Source: Verrucomicrobiia bacterium
GTDB taxonomy: Bacteria; Verrucomicrobiota; Verrucomicrobiae; Limisphaerales; UBA11358
Reading direction: 5' to 3'
NCBI GenBank assembly: GCA_030042375.1
Contig: JASHZU010000334.1
Coordinates: forward strand, 1 to 10,247
DNA length: 10,247 bases
Positions 1-6,017 of the stretch are shown here, piece by piece. How positions within the stretch are numbered: the first letter of the stretch is position 1; the number at the start of each line of letters is the position of its first letter. The notes beneath the pieces were generated by a model. That model ran no database searches and was not told where the DNA came from. It was given only the letters and a program-made list of their open reading frames with translations. A program made the translations under genes and the position numbers.

Positions 1-1
1 G

Positions 2-223
2 GGTGGAATGGGAATGGGGCGCCTTTGCATTGCCCGCCACGGCAGCGCGCCCACAGCTGGCGCCAGTATGCCTTTCAATATAAGCCGGCCGCTGCCATTC
101 AGCAGAGGCATCAATGTTGACTTTTATGACGGCCACGTTGAGCTTGTCAAGCTTGAGAACCTGTGGGGACTTTACTGGTATTACGGCTACATACCTCCCG
201 CCACGCGCCCGGGAGAATCATGA
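2..223 (+). CDS. pseudopilin-like (type II secretion / prepilin family) protein, C-terminal fragment
   Basis: The gene enters from the left edge and only its last 73 codons are visible, so its start, signal and N-terminal prepilin helix cannot be seen. The visible part ends in GINVDFYDGHVELVKLENLW followed by an aromatic GLYWYYGY stretch. This 'F-DGH-V-x-LV-LENLW-LYW' ending is the C-terminal signature of the large families of prepilin-type, H-X9-DG-like proteins in Verrucomicrobia and related phyla, which are thought to be exported and to form pseudopilus-like or surface structures. The residues after the motif (IPPATRPGES) are a short polar tail. It stands alone on the plus strand, convergent to the sugar operon, and shows no functional link to it. 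The family assignment rests on the motif alone; the exact role is unknown. Confidence 0.72.
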   Translation, partial: GGMGMGRLCIARHGSAPTAGASMPFNISRPLPFSRGINVDFYDGHVELVKLENLWGLYWYYGYIPPATRPGES

Positions 224-523
224 AGAAAGTGAAGAAGGGAAGCGTGCTCCATCGGTTTCCCCGACCAACCATAATTCATGGCTTTGACGAAAAATTCGCT
301 TGCTTGATCGGCAAAATCGTGATCGCTCACGTCGTTCAGGGATTTGCCATTGGAATTTCCTTCTGTTCAGTTTTAACGGACAACATCTGACGTTATTTGC
401 CCTTCCAAATCCATCCCGGCTTGCATCAACTCCTGAAAAAACACCAGCTAGTATTGTCCATTTACCGCTTTAGATGGATTATCTTTCGGCGATAGGGCAA
501 ATTCATGAGCTAATCGGCTGACG
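187..523 (-). pseudogene. decayed protein-coding gene, family not recognised
   Basis: The 371-bp gap between the pseudopilin and the epimerase holds no intact gene. One minus-strand frame from 523 down to 187, however, reads like a protein interrupted by three in-frame stops: TAG at 448-450, TAA at 373-375 and TGA at 367-369. Before the first stop it reads LAHEFALSPKDNPSKAVNGQ. Between the stops it reads LVFFQELMQAGMDLEGQI followed by TSDVVR. After them it reads NGKSLNDVSDHDFADQASEF and continues with a FVKAMNYGWSGKPMEHASLL stretch. Composition, acidic/hydrophobic spacing and low arginine all resemble a real soluble protein. A neighbouring frame just upstream (about 513-540, RLVENDPSAD) may be the preceding part after a frameshift. 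It is co-oriented with the sugar operon and lies just past its last gene, so it may be a degraded former member or an unrelated remnant. I do not recognise the family. The 3' end overlaps the pseudopilin 3' end by up to 37 bp. A chance frame remains possible. Confidence 0.42.
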
Positions 524-594
524 GATCATTCTCGACGAGTCTGGCGGGTGGTTTCAAGTAAAGGGGGTCATAATTTCGACTGATAAAAAGTTTT

Positions 595-1539
595 TCAACA
601 GCGACTAGTTACCATCGGTAATTTTGTGCGATTTTGGAAATAACCAACGGTGGCGGCCAACCCGCTATCAAAACTATTCATCGGCGTGAAACCCGTGGCG
701 CGTAATTTGTCAATAGCCGCCAGAGAATGTTTTACGTCACCGGCGCGCTCAGGCATATGTTTGATTTCCGATTCCGAACCGGTCAGCTTGCAAATCGTCG
801 CAGCAAGATCGTTGATGGTGATCTTTCTTCCGCATGCGACATTGAATACACCTGTCACCTTAGAATGCACAGCGCAATAAGCATTCGCCTCTACGATATC
901 CTTCACATAGATGAAATCGCGCGTCTGTTCCCCATCACCGTATATTGTGATCGGATCGCCCCTCACCGCACGGTCAATGAATATTGGCACCGCCGCCGCA
1001 TACTGGCTTTTTGGATCCTGACGAGGCCCGAAAACATTAAAGTAGCGCAGGCAGACGGTTTGCAGGAGACCTTCGTTAGCAAACATCTTGCAGTAATATT
1101 CGCCGTCAAGTTTGGTGATAGCATAGGGACTCTTGGGCTCTGGCAACATCGTTTCCATTTTCGGCACGACGGGATTATCACCATAAATAGCCGCCGAACT
1201 GCTCAACACCAGTTTAAGAACTCGGGCTCGTGCTGCTTCTTCCAGCACGATGAGGGTTCCGATGGCATTGATTTCATTATATTCAGCCGGTTTTTGCATG
1301 GATTCAACCACACTAATCATTGCGGCCAGATGGAAAACGTAATCCACGCCTTGCATCGCCCGCTTCACAAGATGCCGATTCAGGATGGACCCCTCGATGA
1401 AATCGTACTTGAAACCAGTCAAATTGGATCTGAACCCGGACCGCAAGTTATCCAGAACGCGCACCTCAGCTTTGCCTTGAAAATGTTCGACAATATGACT
1501 GCCGATGAAGCCAGCGCCTCCAGTGACTAGGATTCTCAT
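595..1539 (-). CDS. NAD-dependent NDP-sugar 4-epimerase (extended SDR, GalE/WbpP-like)
   Basis: A 314-residue extended short-chain dehydrogenase/reductase that most likely interconverts UDP-GlcNAc/UDP-GalNAc or UDP-Glc/UDP-Gal through a transient 4-keto intermediate in the cytoplasm. The Rossmann motif GGAGFIG is at residues 7-13 and the acidic residue that binds the NAD ribose, D30, ends the second strand (VRVLD). The HLAA motif is at 70-73, the SSSAAIYG strand with the catalytic serine at 113-120, and the catalytic pair Y139/K143 lies in YAITK. The substrate-side motif LRYFNVFGPRQDP (164-176) is the form seen in GalE and in WbpP-type UDP-HexNAc epimerases. Length is usual for the family. 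The start is firm: its ATG overlaps the stop of the upstream kinase gene as TAATG, with a GGAGG 7 nt upstream. Position after a HexNAc 1-kinase and a nucleotidyltransferase favours a UDP-HexNAc substrate; this is inference, and a UDP-glucose 4-epimerase or a dTDP/UDP dehydratase-like member is the alternative. Confidence 0.88.
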   Translation of the reverse strand: MRILVTGGAGFIGSHIVEHFQGKAEVRVLDNLRSGFRSNLTGFKYDFIEGSILNRHLVKRAMQGVDYVFHLAAMISVVESMQKPAEYNEINAIGTLIVLEEAARARVLKLVLSSSAAIYGDNPVVPKMETMLPEPKSPYAITKLDGEYYCKMFANEGLLQTVCLRYFNVFGPRQDPKSQYAAAVPIFIDRAVRGDPITIYGDGEQTRDFIYVKDIVEANAYCAVHSKVTGVFNVACGRKITINDLAATICKLTGSESEIKHMPERAGDVKHSLAAIDKLRATGFTPMNSFDSGLAATVGYFQNRTKLPMVTSRC

Positions 1540-2675
1540 TATCTGGCCTCCATTAATTGATCCATACTTTCTTCCGGCTGCTCAATGGATTCGATCAGTT
1601 CGATCATTGGCTCTTCCTGCTGCTCGATGGACTCAACCAGTTTGAATTGTGTCCGGCAGCGGTCGAGATTATGGCCCTCTCGATGCACCTTGAAATAAGT
1701 GTCCCCCGCGAGAAAATCTGTCAGAAATCGAAGGCCGATTTCGAAGGTAATGAGTTTGCCGGAGAAAGGCAAAAGTTTCTTTTCAGCCGGAGTCAGAAAT
1801 TCCGAGGCGGAACTCAAATAACCGCGTACCAAAGCTTCGAACATCGGAAACTGCATCGTCACTCTAGACAAATCGCGTTCATCCTCTTTCACCGGACTGG
1901 TTGTCGTCCGCACTATGTCGCCAAAATCGTAAAGCACCAGGCCAGGCATCACCGTGTCCAAATCAATCACACATATCCCTTCGCCCGTCGTCTCATCCAG
2001 CATCACATTGTTGAGTTTCGTGTCGTTGTGCGTCACGCGTTCGGGCAGGTTCGCATCCAGTAACACGCTGCAGATTGTCTTGCGGCGCAATGCAAACTGA
2101 ATTTCCCGTTGCGCCAGTACTGCGCGGTTGGCTTTGTCGGCCAAAATGGCCTTTTCGAATGCCTCAAATCGCTTGGGGGTGTGATGAAAATCAGGGATTG
2201 TGTCATTTAACCGTGGCGCGGGCAGGTCCACAAGCAACGTTTGAAATTGCCCAAATGCCCTTGCCGCTTGAAATGCCTGCTCTGGCGACTCCACGGTGTC
2301 GAATGTCCGCGCTTTTTCGATGAAGATATAAGCACGCCAGAAATTGCCTTTCGCATCCCGGCAATACGCCGCGCCATCACGAGCCGGAACAAGCGTCAGC
2401 ACCCGGCGGCTTCGATCTGGCTGGCCCACCGACTTCCTACCAAGATGGGTTGTAACGCGCTGGATGTTCTCCATGAGCACCACAGGATTTTTAAAGATGC
2501 TGTGGTTAATACGTTGAAAAATATAACGAATCCGCGTACCACCTTGGTCGAAGATAACACAATATGTGTCATTGATGTGACCATTGCCGTAGGGCGCAGC
2601 TTCGAGAAATTCTCCCGAAATCTGAAATTGACGTGCTATGCTGGGCAGGTGATGTTTGTTTTTTGTATCAATCAT
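1539..2675 (-). CDS. nahK: N-acetylhexosamine 1-kinase-like phosphotransferase (NahK/LnpB family)
   Basis: A 378-residue kinase of the aminoglycoside-phosphotransferase fold, predicted to phosphorylate GlcNAc/GalNAc at C1 with ATP. The N-terminal lobe carries EAAPYGNGHINDTYCV (residues 25-40), the loop typical of NahK proteins, then YIFQRINHSIFKNP (51-64) with the ATP-binding region. The catalytic Brenner motif is THNDTKLNN (215-223; D218 the expected base, N223 the metal ligand) and the second metal motif is VIDLDT (236-241). HREGHNLDRCRTQFKLVESI near the C-terminus is the usual family ending. A longer frame runs up to 2768, but the extra 31 residues lie inside the preceding gene and are low-quality, so I take the ATG at 2675, 2 nt after that gene's stop. 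Only a weak ribosome site is visible. The tail holds a duplicated segment (see the repeat at 1563-1646). In Bifidobacterium this enzyme works with a uridylyltransferase and an epimerase; here both partner types flank it. Confidence 0.86.
   Translation of the reverse strand: MIDTKNKHHLPSIARQFQISGEFLEAAPYGNGHINDTYCVIFDQGGTRIRYIFQRINHSIFKNPVVLMENIQRVTTHLGRKSVGQPDRSRRVLTLVPARDGAAYCRDAKGNFWRAYIFIEKARTFDTVESPEQAFQAARAFGQFQTLLVDLPAPRLNDTIPDFHHTPKRFEAFEKAILADKANRAVLAQREIQFALRRKTICSVLLDANLPERVTHNDTKLNNVMLDETTGEGICVIDLDTVMPGLVLYDFGDIVRTTTSPVKEDERDLSRVTMQFPMFEALVRGYLSSASEFLTPAEKKLLPFSGKLITFEIGLRFLTDFLAGDTYFKVHREGHNLDRCRTQFKLVESIEQQEEPMIELIESIEQPEESMDQLMEAR
1547..1551 (-). promoter_or_regulatory. strong Shine-Dalgarno site for the epimerase gene
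   Basis: GGAGG on the minus strand lies 7 nt before the ATG at 1539 and inside the last codons of the upstream kinase gene. With the TAATG stop/start overlap it fixes the epimerase start and suggests translational coupling. Confidence 0.75.
1563..1646 (-). repeat. 42-bp imperfect tandem duplication within the 3' end of the nahK-like gene
   Basis: Units 1563-1604 and 1605-1646 match at 31 of 42 positions by direct comparison and encode two consecutive copies of a 14-residue acidic segment: FKLVESIEQQEEPM followed by IELIESIEQPEESM. The first copy in the protein is the ordinary C-terminal end of the family; the second extends the protein. In-frame length (3 x 14) and partial divergence suggest an old duplication tolerated at the C-terminus. 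Confidence 0.8.
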
Positions 2676-2677
2676 TT

Positions 2678-3571
2678 TTAATTTTTCTGTGTCGTCGTGT
2701 GCCGTATTAGCTTGCGGATGCTTTCCACAACTCGGGGACGGTCTTCGCGGTAGGTCACACCAAACCATGAGTCACCAGTGCGCAAGACTTTTACCCGCGC
2801 CTGGCCGACAGCGACAAGCTCACCAATCGTCGTAGGGATATAACATTCGGCCTTCATGTGGCCGCCGTTCTGCTTTAAAAAGAGCCGGAAGGCCGTCCGT
2901 AATTGTGGAAACACGGTTGGTGAAAATCCCCACATGTTCATCGAAACCAGTTCGTCCCCCGAAAGCCTCACAATTTGGTTAGCGATGCTGGCGTCTTTCG
3001 CGCCTTCTCCATCGCGTTCAATTTTTGTCAATTCAGTGATAGTTCTGAGATAACCGCCAGCATCCACCTGGCACACGCCGCGCGCAACGCTTCCAAAATC
3101 TGAAAGAGTATTGCGCAAAACAAACCCCACCATTGCGTAATCCGACGTGCCGGACAGCAGATGTTGCGCTAGCAGGCGATAGCCCTCCCCACCGTAAAAA
3201 TCATCCGCATTGATGACAACAAACGGTTCACGAATCACTTCGGCAGCCATCAATATGGCGTGCGTTGTCCCCCACGGTTTCGCTCGGCCGTTCGGAACAA
3301 AAAACCCTGCCGGCAATTTATCCAGTTCTTGAAAAACATATTCGACCGCGATTCGAGTCTCGAAACGTGCTCCAACAGTTTCCCTAAATGGCTTTTCAAT
3401 GCCTTCCCGGACAACGAAGACGACCTTGCCGAACCCGGCACGCAAAGCGTCATCTATTGAGTAATCAATGATGGTTTCGCCATTGGGTCCGACCGAATCA
3501 ATTTGCTTTAATCCCCCGTATCGGCTGCCCATGCCAGCAGCCAAAATTAGTAGAGTAGGTTTCCGAGCCAT
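2678..3571 (-). CDS. sugar-1-phosphate nucleotidyltransferase (NTP_transferase family)
   Basis: A 297-residue GT-A-like nucleotidyltransferase predicted to condense a sugar-1-phosphate with UTP (or another NTP) to give the NDP-sugar and pyrophosphate. The signature loop LAAGMGSRYGGLKQ is at residues 10-23, with the arginine and lysine that bind the nucleotide phosphates. GPNGETIIDYSID (28-40) follows. KPWGTTHAIL (98-107) resembles the substrate/nucleotide loop of the family and INADDFYGG (120-128) supplies the metal-binding acidic residues. The frame is open up to 3697, but that extension overlaps nagB and lacks family character, so the ATG at 3571, just before MARKPTLLILAAG, is chosen; it lies 29 nt after the nagB stop. 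It ends 2 nt before the NahK-like start. Placed directly beside a HexNAc 1-kinase and an epimerase, it probably makes UDP-HexNAc from HexNAc-1-phosphate, the job GalT does in the bifidobacterial lnp operon. Nucleotide and sugar specificity cannot be read from the sequence. Confidence 0.84.
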   Translation of the reverse strand: MARKPTLLILAAGMGSRYGGLKQIDSVGPNGETIIDYSIDDALRAGFGKVVFVVREGIEKPFRETVGARFETRIAVEYVFQELDKLPAGFFVPNGRAKPWGTTHAILMAAEVIREPFVVINADDFYGGEGYRLLAQHLLSGTSDYAMVGFVLRNTLSDFGSVARGVCQVDAGGYLRTITELTKIERDGEGAKDASIANQIVRLSGDELVSMNMWGFSPTVFPQLRTAFRLFLKQNGGHMKAECYIPTTIGELVAVGQARVKVLRTGDSWFGVTYREDRPRVVESIRKLIRHTTTQKN

Positions 3572-3600
3572 TATTAATGCCCTATTTTCCGTTATGGTTA

Positions 3601-4452
3601 TCAGGGTAGTGCTGCCAAACATGCAGGCTCCGTTTCGCCCATTTTTTCCATCGATTCCGTCAGTTGTAAGCTCAATTTCATATCCGATCTTTGCCAATTG
3701 GGTTTGTGGTCATAAACCCACCGGTAATAATCTTTCAGCTTTAAATTTGCAGCGGCTTCTTCATCCAGACACACTGTCACCTTTGGATGCAGTTGCAGTG
3801 CGGACGCAGGATTCATGGACGTAACCGGGCCTTCGACTGCTTCTGCAATGGCACGGGCTTTGTTCTTTCCGAAAGCCAACAGCACGCAATATCGCGCCTC
3901 CAAAATCGTCCCGATGCCCATCGTGATAACATGATGCGGCACCTGTTCTTCGCTCCCGAAAAACCGCGCGTTGTCTTTACGGGTTTGCGGGGTAAGCGTC
4001 TTGATGCGCGTACGGGACGCCAGGGATGAGGTCTGTTCATTGAACCCTATGTGCCCATCCGTCCCGATGCCCAGCAGTTGCAGGTCGATTCCGCCTGCCT
4101 CGCGGATTTTTTCCTCGTAACGTTCGCAATGCGCCGGGATGTCCTTGGCCAGCCCATCGGGAATATTTACGTTTTTCGCACTTATATTGACGTGCCGGAA
4201 AAGATTGTCCCACATGAAGCAGTGGTACGACTGAGGATGCTGTGGCGAAACGCCGACATATTCGTCCAGGTTGAACGTGGTGATTTTGCGCCAGTCCAGT
4301 CCAGCCGAAACAAGCCGCCGGTAAAGTTGCAATGGCGTGCTGCCGGTAGCCAAACCAAGCACAGCATTGGGCTTTTCGCGGATGACCCCGGCTACCAACC
4401 TGGTTGCCACATCGGTGGCCGCTTCGATTGTCGGTTGAATGATAATTTCCAT
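3601..4452 (-). CDS. nagB: glucosamine-6-phosphate deaminase
   Basis: A 283-residue NagB that converts glucosamine-6-phosphate to fructose-6-phosphate and ammonia in the cytoplasm, the committing step of amino-sugar catabolism. Family motifs are clear and in order: GLATGSTPLQLY (33-44) for phosphate binding, TFNLDEYVG (59-67) with D63, the proton-transfer residue equivalent to E. coli D72, and GIGTDGHIGFNE (128-139) with D132, H134 and E139, equivalent to D141, H143 and E148. HHVITMGIGTIL (173-184) and the LLAFGKNKA segment (191-199) complete the fold. The last ~25 residues after SDMKLSLQ extend past the usual end and are of no obvious function. The start is supported by AAAGGA 7 nt upstream (4460-4465). 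It follows the PIG-L gene by only 3 nt. No nagA amidohydrolase is in the window, which makes the neighbouring deacetylase the candidate supplier of its substrate. Confidence 0.95.
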   Translation of the reverse strand: MEIIIQPTIEAATDVATRLVAGVIREKPNAVLGLATGSTPLQLYRRLVSAGLDWRKITTFNLDEYVGVSPQHPQSYHCFMWDNLFRHVNISAKNVNIPDGLAKDIPAHCERYEEKIREAGGIDLQLLGIGTDGHIGFNEQTSSLASRTRIKTLTPQTRKDNARFFGSEEQVPHHVITMGIGTILEARYCVLLAFGKNKARAIAEAVEGPVTSMNPASALQLHPKVTVCLDEEAAANLKLKDYYRWVYDHKPNWQRSDMKLSLQLTESMEKMGETEPACLAALP

Positions 4453-4455
4453 GGC

Positions 4456-5313
4456 TTAATCCTTTCCGAGCCGCCGGTTTAATTTCGTCTTCACATCGAC
4501 AGCGAATTTCTCAATGTGACTGCAGACAAAATCGGCAATGTCCTCAGTTTCATCCGCCAACAACGGCGTCAAATCCATGCCGAAAATCAATTGGTTGGCT
4601 CTGTCTGTCGCGTGCGATTCGAAAAATGTCGCGTTGGCCGCACGCCGACCCAACGTTGCAATGTCATATCGCTTGCCTCCCGCAATCTGAGAATCAAATA
4701 CGCCGTTCAAAGCCGCGGCCAGATTGTCATGTCCGCTTACGTCCATCAGCACCTTGTCCGTGTCAGGGAGCCAGTCAAGATTGCGCCAGACTTCACAACC
4801 GACGACTTTCCTCGGCCGTTTGTCGCAGGACAGTTCGCGCAATGCCTGCAACGTCGCCACCACGACACCAATGTGTGTGTCATGCTTATCCGCTGGATTA
4901 TGCGTGTAGACCACTTCCGGCCGGGCCACTGCGAGTATCTTTTTCAAATCGTCCTTCAACGATGGATCGGTTGCGCTTTTTATCGTGTCGCTGGGATAAT
5001 CCAATTGAATCATCGCGCCATATTGGCCAACGATTGCAGCGCGGTTCTGTTCCGCACGCCGAATGGCTATCATTTGCGCATTCGTAAATTTTTCATAGTT
5101 GCCAGTGCGCGCACTGCCCGCACCGTTGGTGCAGGTCACACCGCCAAACCATTTCGAGTTGTTGACAAAGCATTCGAGGATACCGTGGAAAGCCATGAAT
5201 TCCAGGTCGTCCTGGTGCGCGCCAATGCCGATGTGCGTAATGCGTTTTAGTGCCGCCGGGACAGGTTTCCCATCAGGCACGAAAATTTGGGCTGTGTTAT
5301 TGCGCAGTCTCAT
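4456..5313 (-). CDS. PIG-L/LmbE family deacetylase
   Basis: A 285-residue zinc-dependent deacetylase of the PIG-L/LmbE superfamily, whose members remove N-acetyl groups from GlcNAc-containing substrates (GlcNAc-PI, MshB- and BshB-type enzymes, chitooligosaccharide types). The metal motif is AHQDDLE (32-38): H33 and D36 are expected zinc ligands and D35 the general base, with Q in place of the usual P. The C-terminal half motif is YTHNPADKHDTHIGV (136-150), where H147 should be the third ligand. GAGSARTGNY (64-73) matches the substrate-loop pattern. No signal peptide is visible, so a cytoplasmic role is likely. The start ATG at 5313 overlaps the TGA of the upstream coding frame as ATGA, with AGGA close before it. 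It precedes nagB by 3 nt; NagB-PIG-L fusions are known in Bacteroidetes, so GlcNAc-6-phosphate or GlcNAc is a reasonable substrate and it may replace NagA. That function is inference. Confidence 0.88.
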   Translation of the reverse strand: MRLRNNTAQIFVPDGKPVPAALKRITHIGIGAHQDDLEFMAFHGILECFVNNSKWFGGVTCTNGAGSARTGNYEKFTNAQMIAIRRAEQNRAAIVGQYGAMIQLDYPSDTIKSATDPSLKDDLKKILAVARPEVVYTHNPADKHDTHIGVVVATLQALRELSCDKRPRKVVGCEVWRNLDWLPDTDKVLMDVSGHDNLAAALNGVFDSQIAGGKRYDIATLGRRAANATFFESHATDRANQLIFGMDLTPLLADETEDIADFVCSHIEKFAVDVKTKLNRRLGKD

Positions 5314-6016
5314 ATTCCTGAATCAATGGTTTTACCGCCGACACAAAACACAAAGTCCTCCATTCCTCGCGCCGATGAAAATCTGGGACCGAGTGTGGTG
5401 ACGTAGACGAAAGAATTGGCGCCTGCCGTCTGCGGATGTAATCGCAACGGCTGAAAGAAAACCGCCATCGGCGTTCCGCCAGTGATGTAGCGACCCTGCA
5501 TACCGAGCTGGCAGGTATCTCCGTATAGATAAACCATTTCCAATTTTTGGGCTGCGTCCACACACGCGATCGAAACGTACCATCGGGCAGCAGATAATCT
5601 TCAAATGCATTAGCGGCCTGCGCCCGGCGTAATGTCGCGGTATCGGGAAAACTTAACTGCAAACGCTGGTTGTTCGGTGCGATATGAAACTCCACATAAT
5701 TCGCGGAATCTTCCGATTGCAGAAATATCTCAAATGCGTCGCCCAATTCCCACATCCGTTGATTATGCATCGTGGCGCGCGTGAAGATGTCCGTGTCTGA
5801 CAGCTCAGCAAACACCAGCAGCAAATCTCTGCGCCAGCCCACACGGACATATCCCGGCGTGAAATCCGCTTCCGGCGCGGAGCGCCACGCCTGGCCGAGA
5901 AGACAACCGGCCGCAGGCTGGAATGCGGCACAAACCTCATCCAGTTTGTCCGCCGAAAATGCAGGCAATTCGCGGGATTCCAGCAACGAAATCGCTATAG
6001 TAATGGGGTCAGGCAT
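5297..6016 (-). CDS. CBM9/DOMON-like protein of unknown role, with an apparent frameshift in its 3' third
   Basis: The ATG at 6016 lies 1 nt after the kinase stop and is preceded by a GGAAGAGA-like site. Residues 1-170 read as a beta-sandwich protein of the family 9 carbohydrate-binding / DOMON type: VRVGWRRDLLLVFAELSDTD (57-76), then WELGDAFEIFLQ (89-100) and NYVEFHIAPNNQRLQLSF (106-123), the characteristic 'W-GD-x-EIFL...YYEF-x-x-P' pattern, and NWKWFIYTEIPAS (158-170). After that the same frame runs to 5297 in an arginine-rich tail (11 R in 69 residues) that intrudes into the next gene. A second frame, from about 5507 to a stop at 5310-5312, instead reads LGMQGRYITGGTPMAVFFQP and on to GMEDFVFCVGG, and ends as an ATGA overlap with the PIG-L start, like the other tight junctions. 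The intact protein would therefore be about 235 residues. There is no signal peptide, so the role of a sugar-binding-like fold here is unclear. Confidence 0.7.
   Translation of the reverse strand: MPDPITIAISLLESRELPAFSADKLDEVCAAFQPAAGCLLGQAWRSAPEADFTPGYVRVGWRRDLLLVFAELSDTDIFTRATMHNQRMWELGDAFEIFLQSEDSANYVEFHIAPNNQRLQLSFPDTATLRRAQAANAFEDYLLPDGTFRSRVWTQPKNWKWFIYTEIPASSVCRVATSLAERRWRFSFSRCDYIRRRQAPILSSTSPHSVPDFHRREEWRTLCFVSAVKPLIQEYETAQ
5507..5545 (-). other. apparent frameshift site (one base missing, or -1 frameshift)
   Basis: Between the codons for KNWKWFIYTE and those for LGMQGR the plausible reading passes to the frame that needs one base fewer. No classic X-XXY-YYZ slippery heptamer in the zero frame is seen; the run of five A in CCCAAAAATTGG just upstream (about 5542-5551) is the nearest homopolymer but a shift there would lose the good WKWFIYTEIPA reading. 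A true mutation or a sequencing/assembly error is more likely than programmed frameshifting. Confidence 0.55.
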
Positions 6017-6017
6017 G

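Noticed and set aside
163..390. 75-codon plus-strand open frame overlapping the pseudopilin end
   Set aside because: Out of frame with the pseudopilin for 60 bp and without a ribosome site; the minus-strand frame in the same DNA reads more like a protein.
585..595. AAAAAGTTTTT as a terminator of the operon
   Set aside because: Only five A-T pairs around one base with no GC stem; not a convincing intrinsic terminator, and no better one was found at the operon end.
727..1530. 267-codon plus-strand open frame
   Set aside because: It lies opposite the epimerase, which has all catalytic motifs; the translation is rich in H, R, C and F and resembles no protein.
2676..2768. Upstream extension of the NahK-like kinase to an ATG at 2768
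   Set aside because: It lies wholly within the nucleotidyltransferase gene and adds a proline/arginine-rich shadow sequence; the ATG at 2675 sits 2 nt after that gene's stop.
3572..3697. Upstream extension of the nucleotidyltransferase to an ATG at 3697
   Set aside because: It overlaps the nagB 3' end, and the family N-terminus begins at MARKPTLLILAAG.
4516..5250. 244-codon plus-strand open frame
   Set aside because: Antisense to the PIG-L gene, with arginine/valine-rich shadow composition and no domain.
5540..5555. Programmed -1 frameshifting at CCCAAAAATTGG
   Set aside because: The zero-frame codons do not form an X-XXY-YYZ heptamer, and shifting there would discard the good WKWFIYTEIPA segment.
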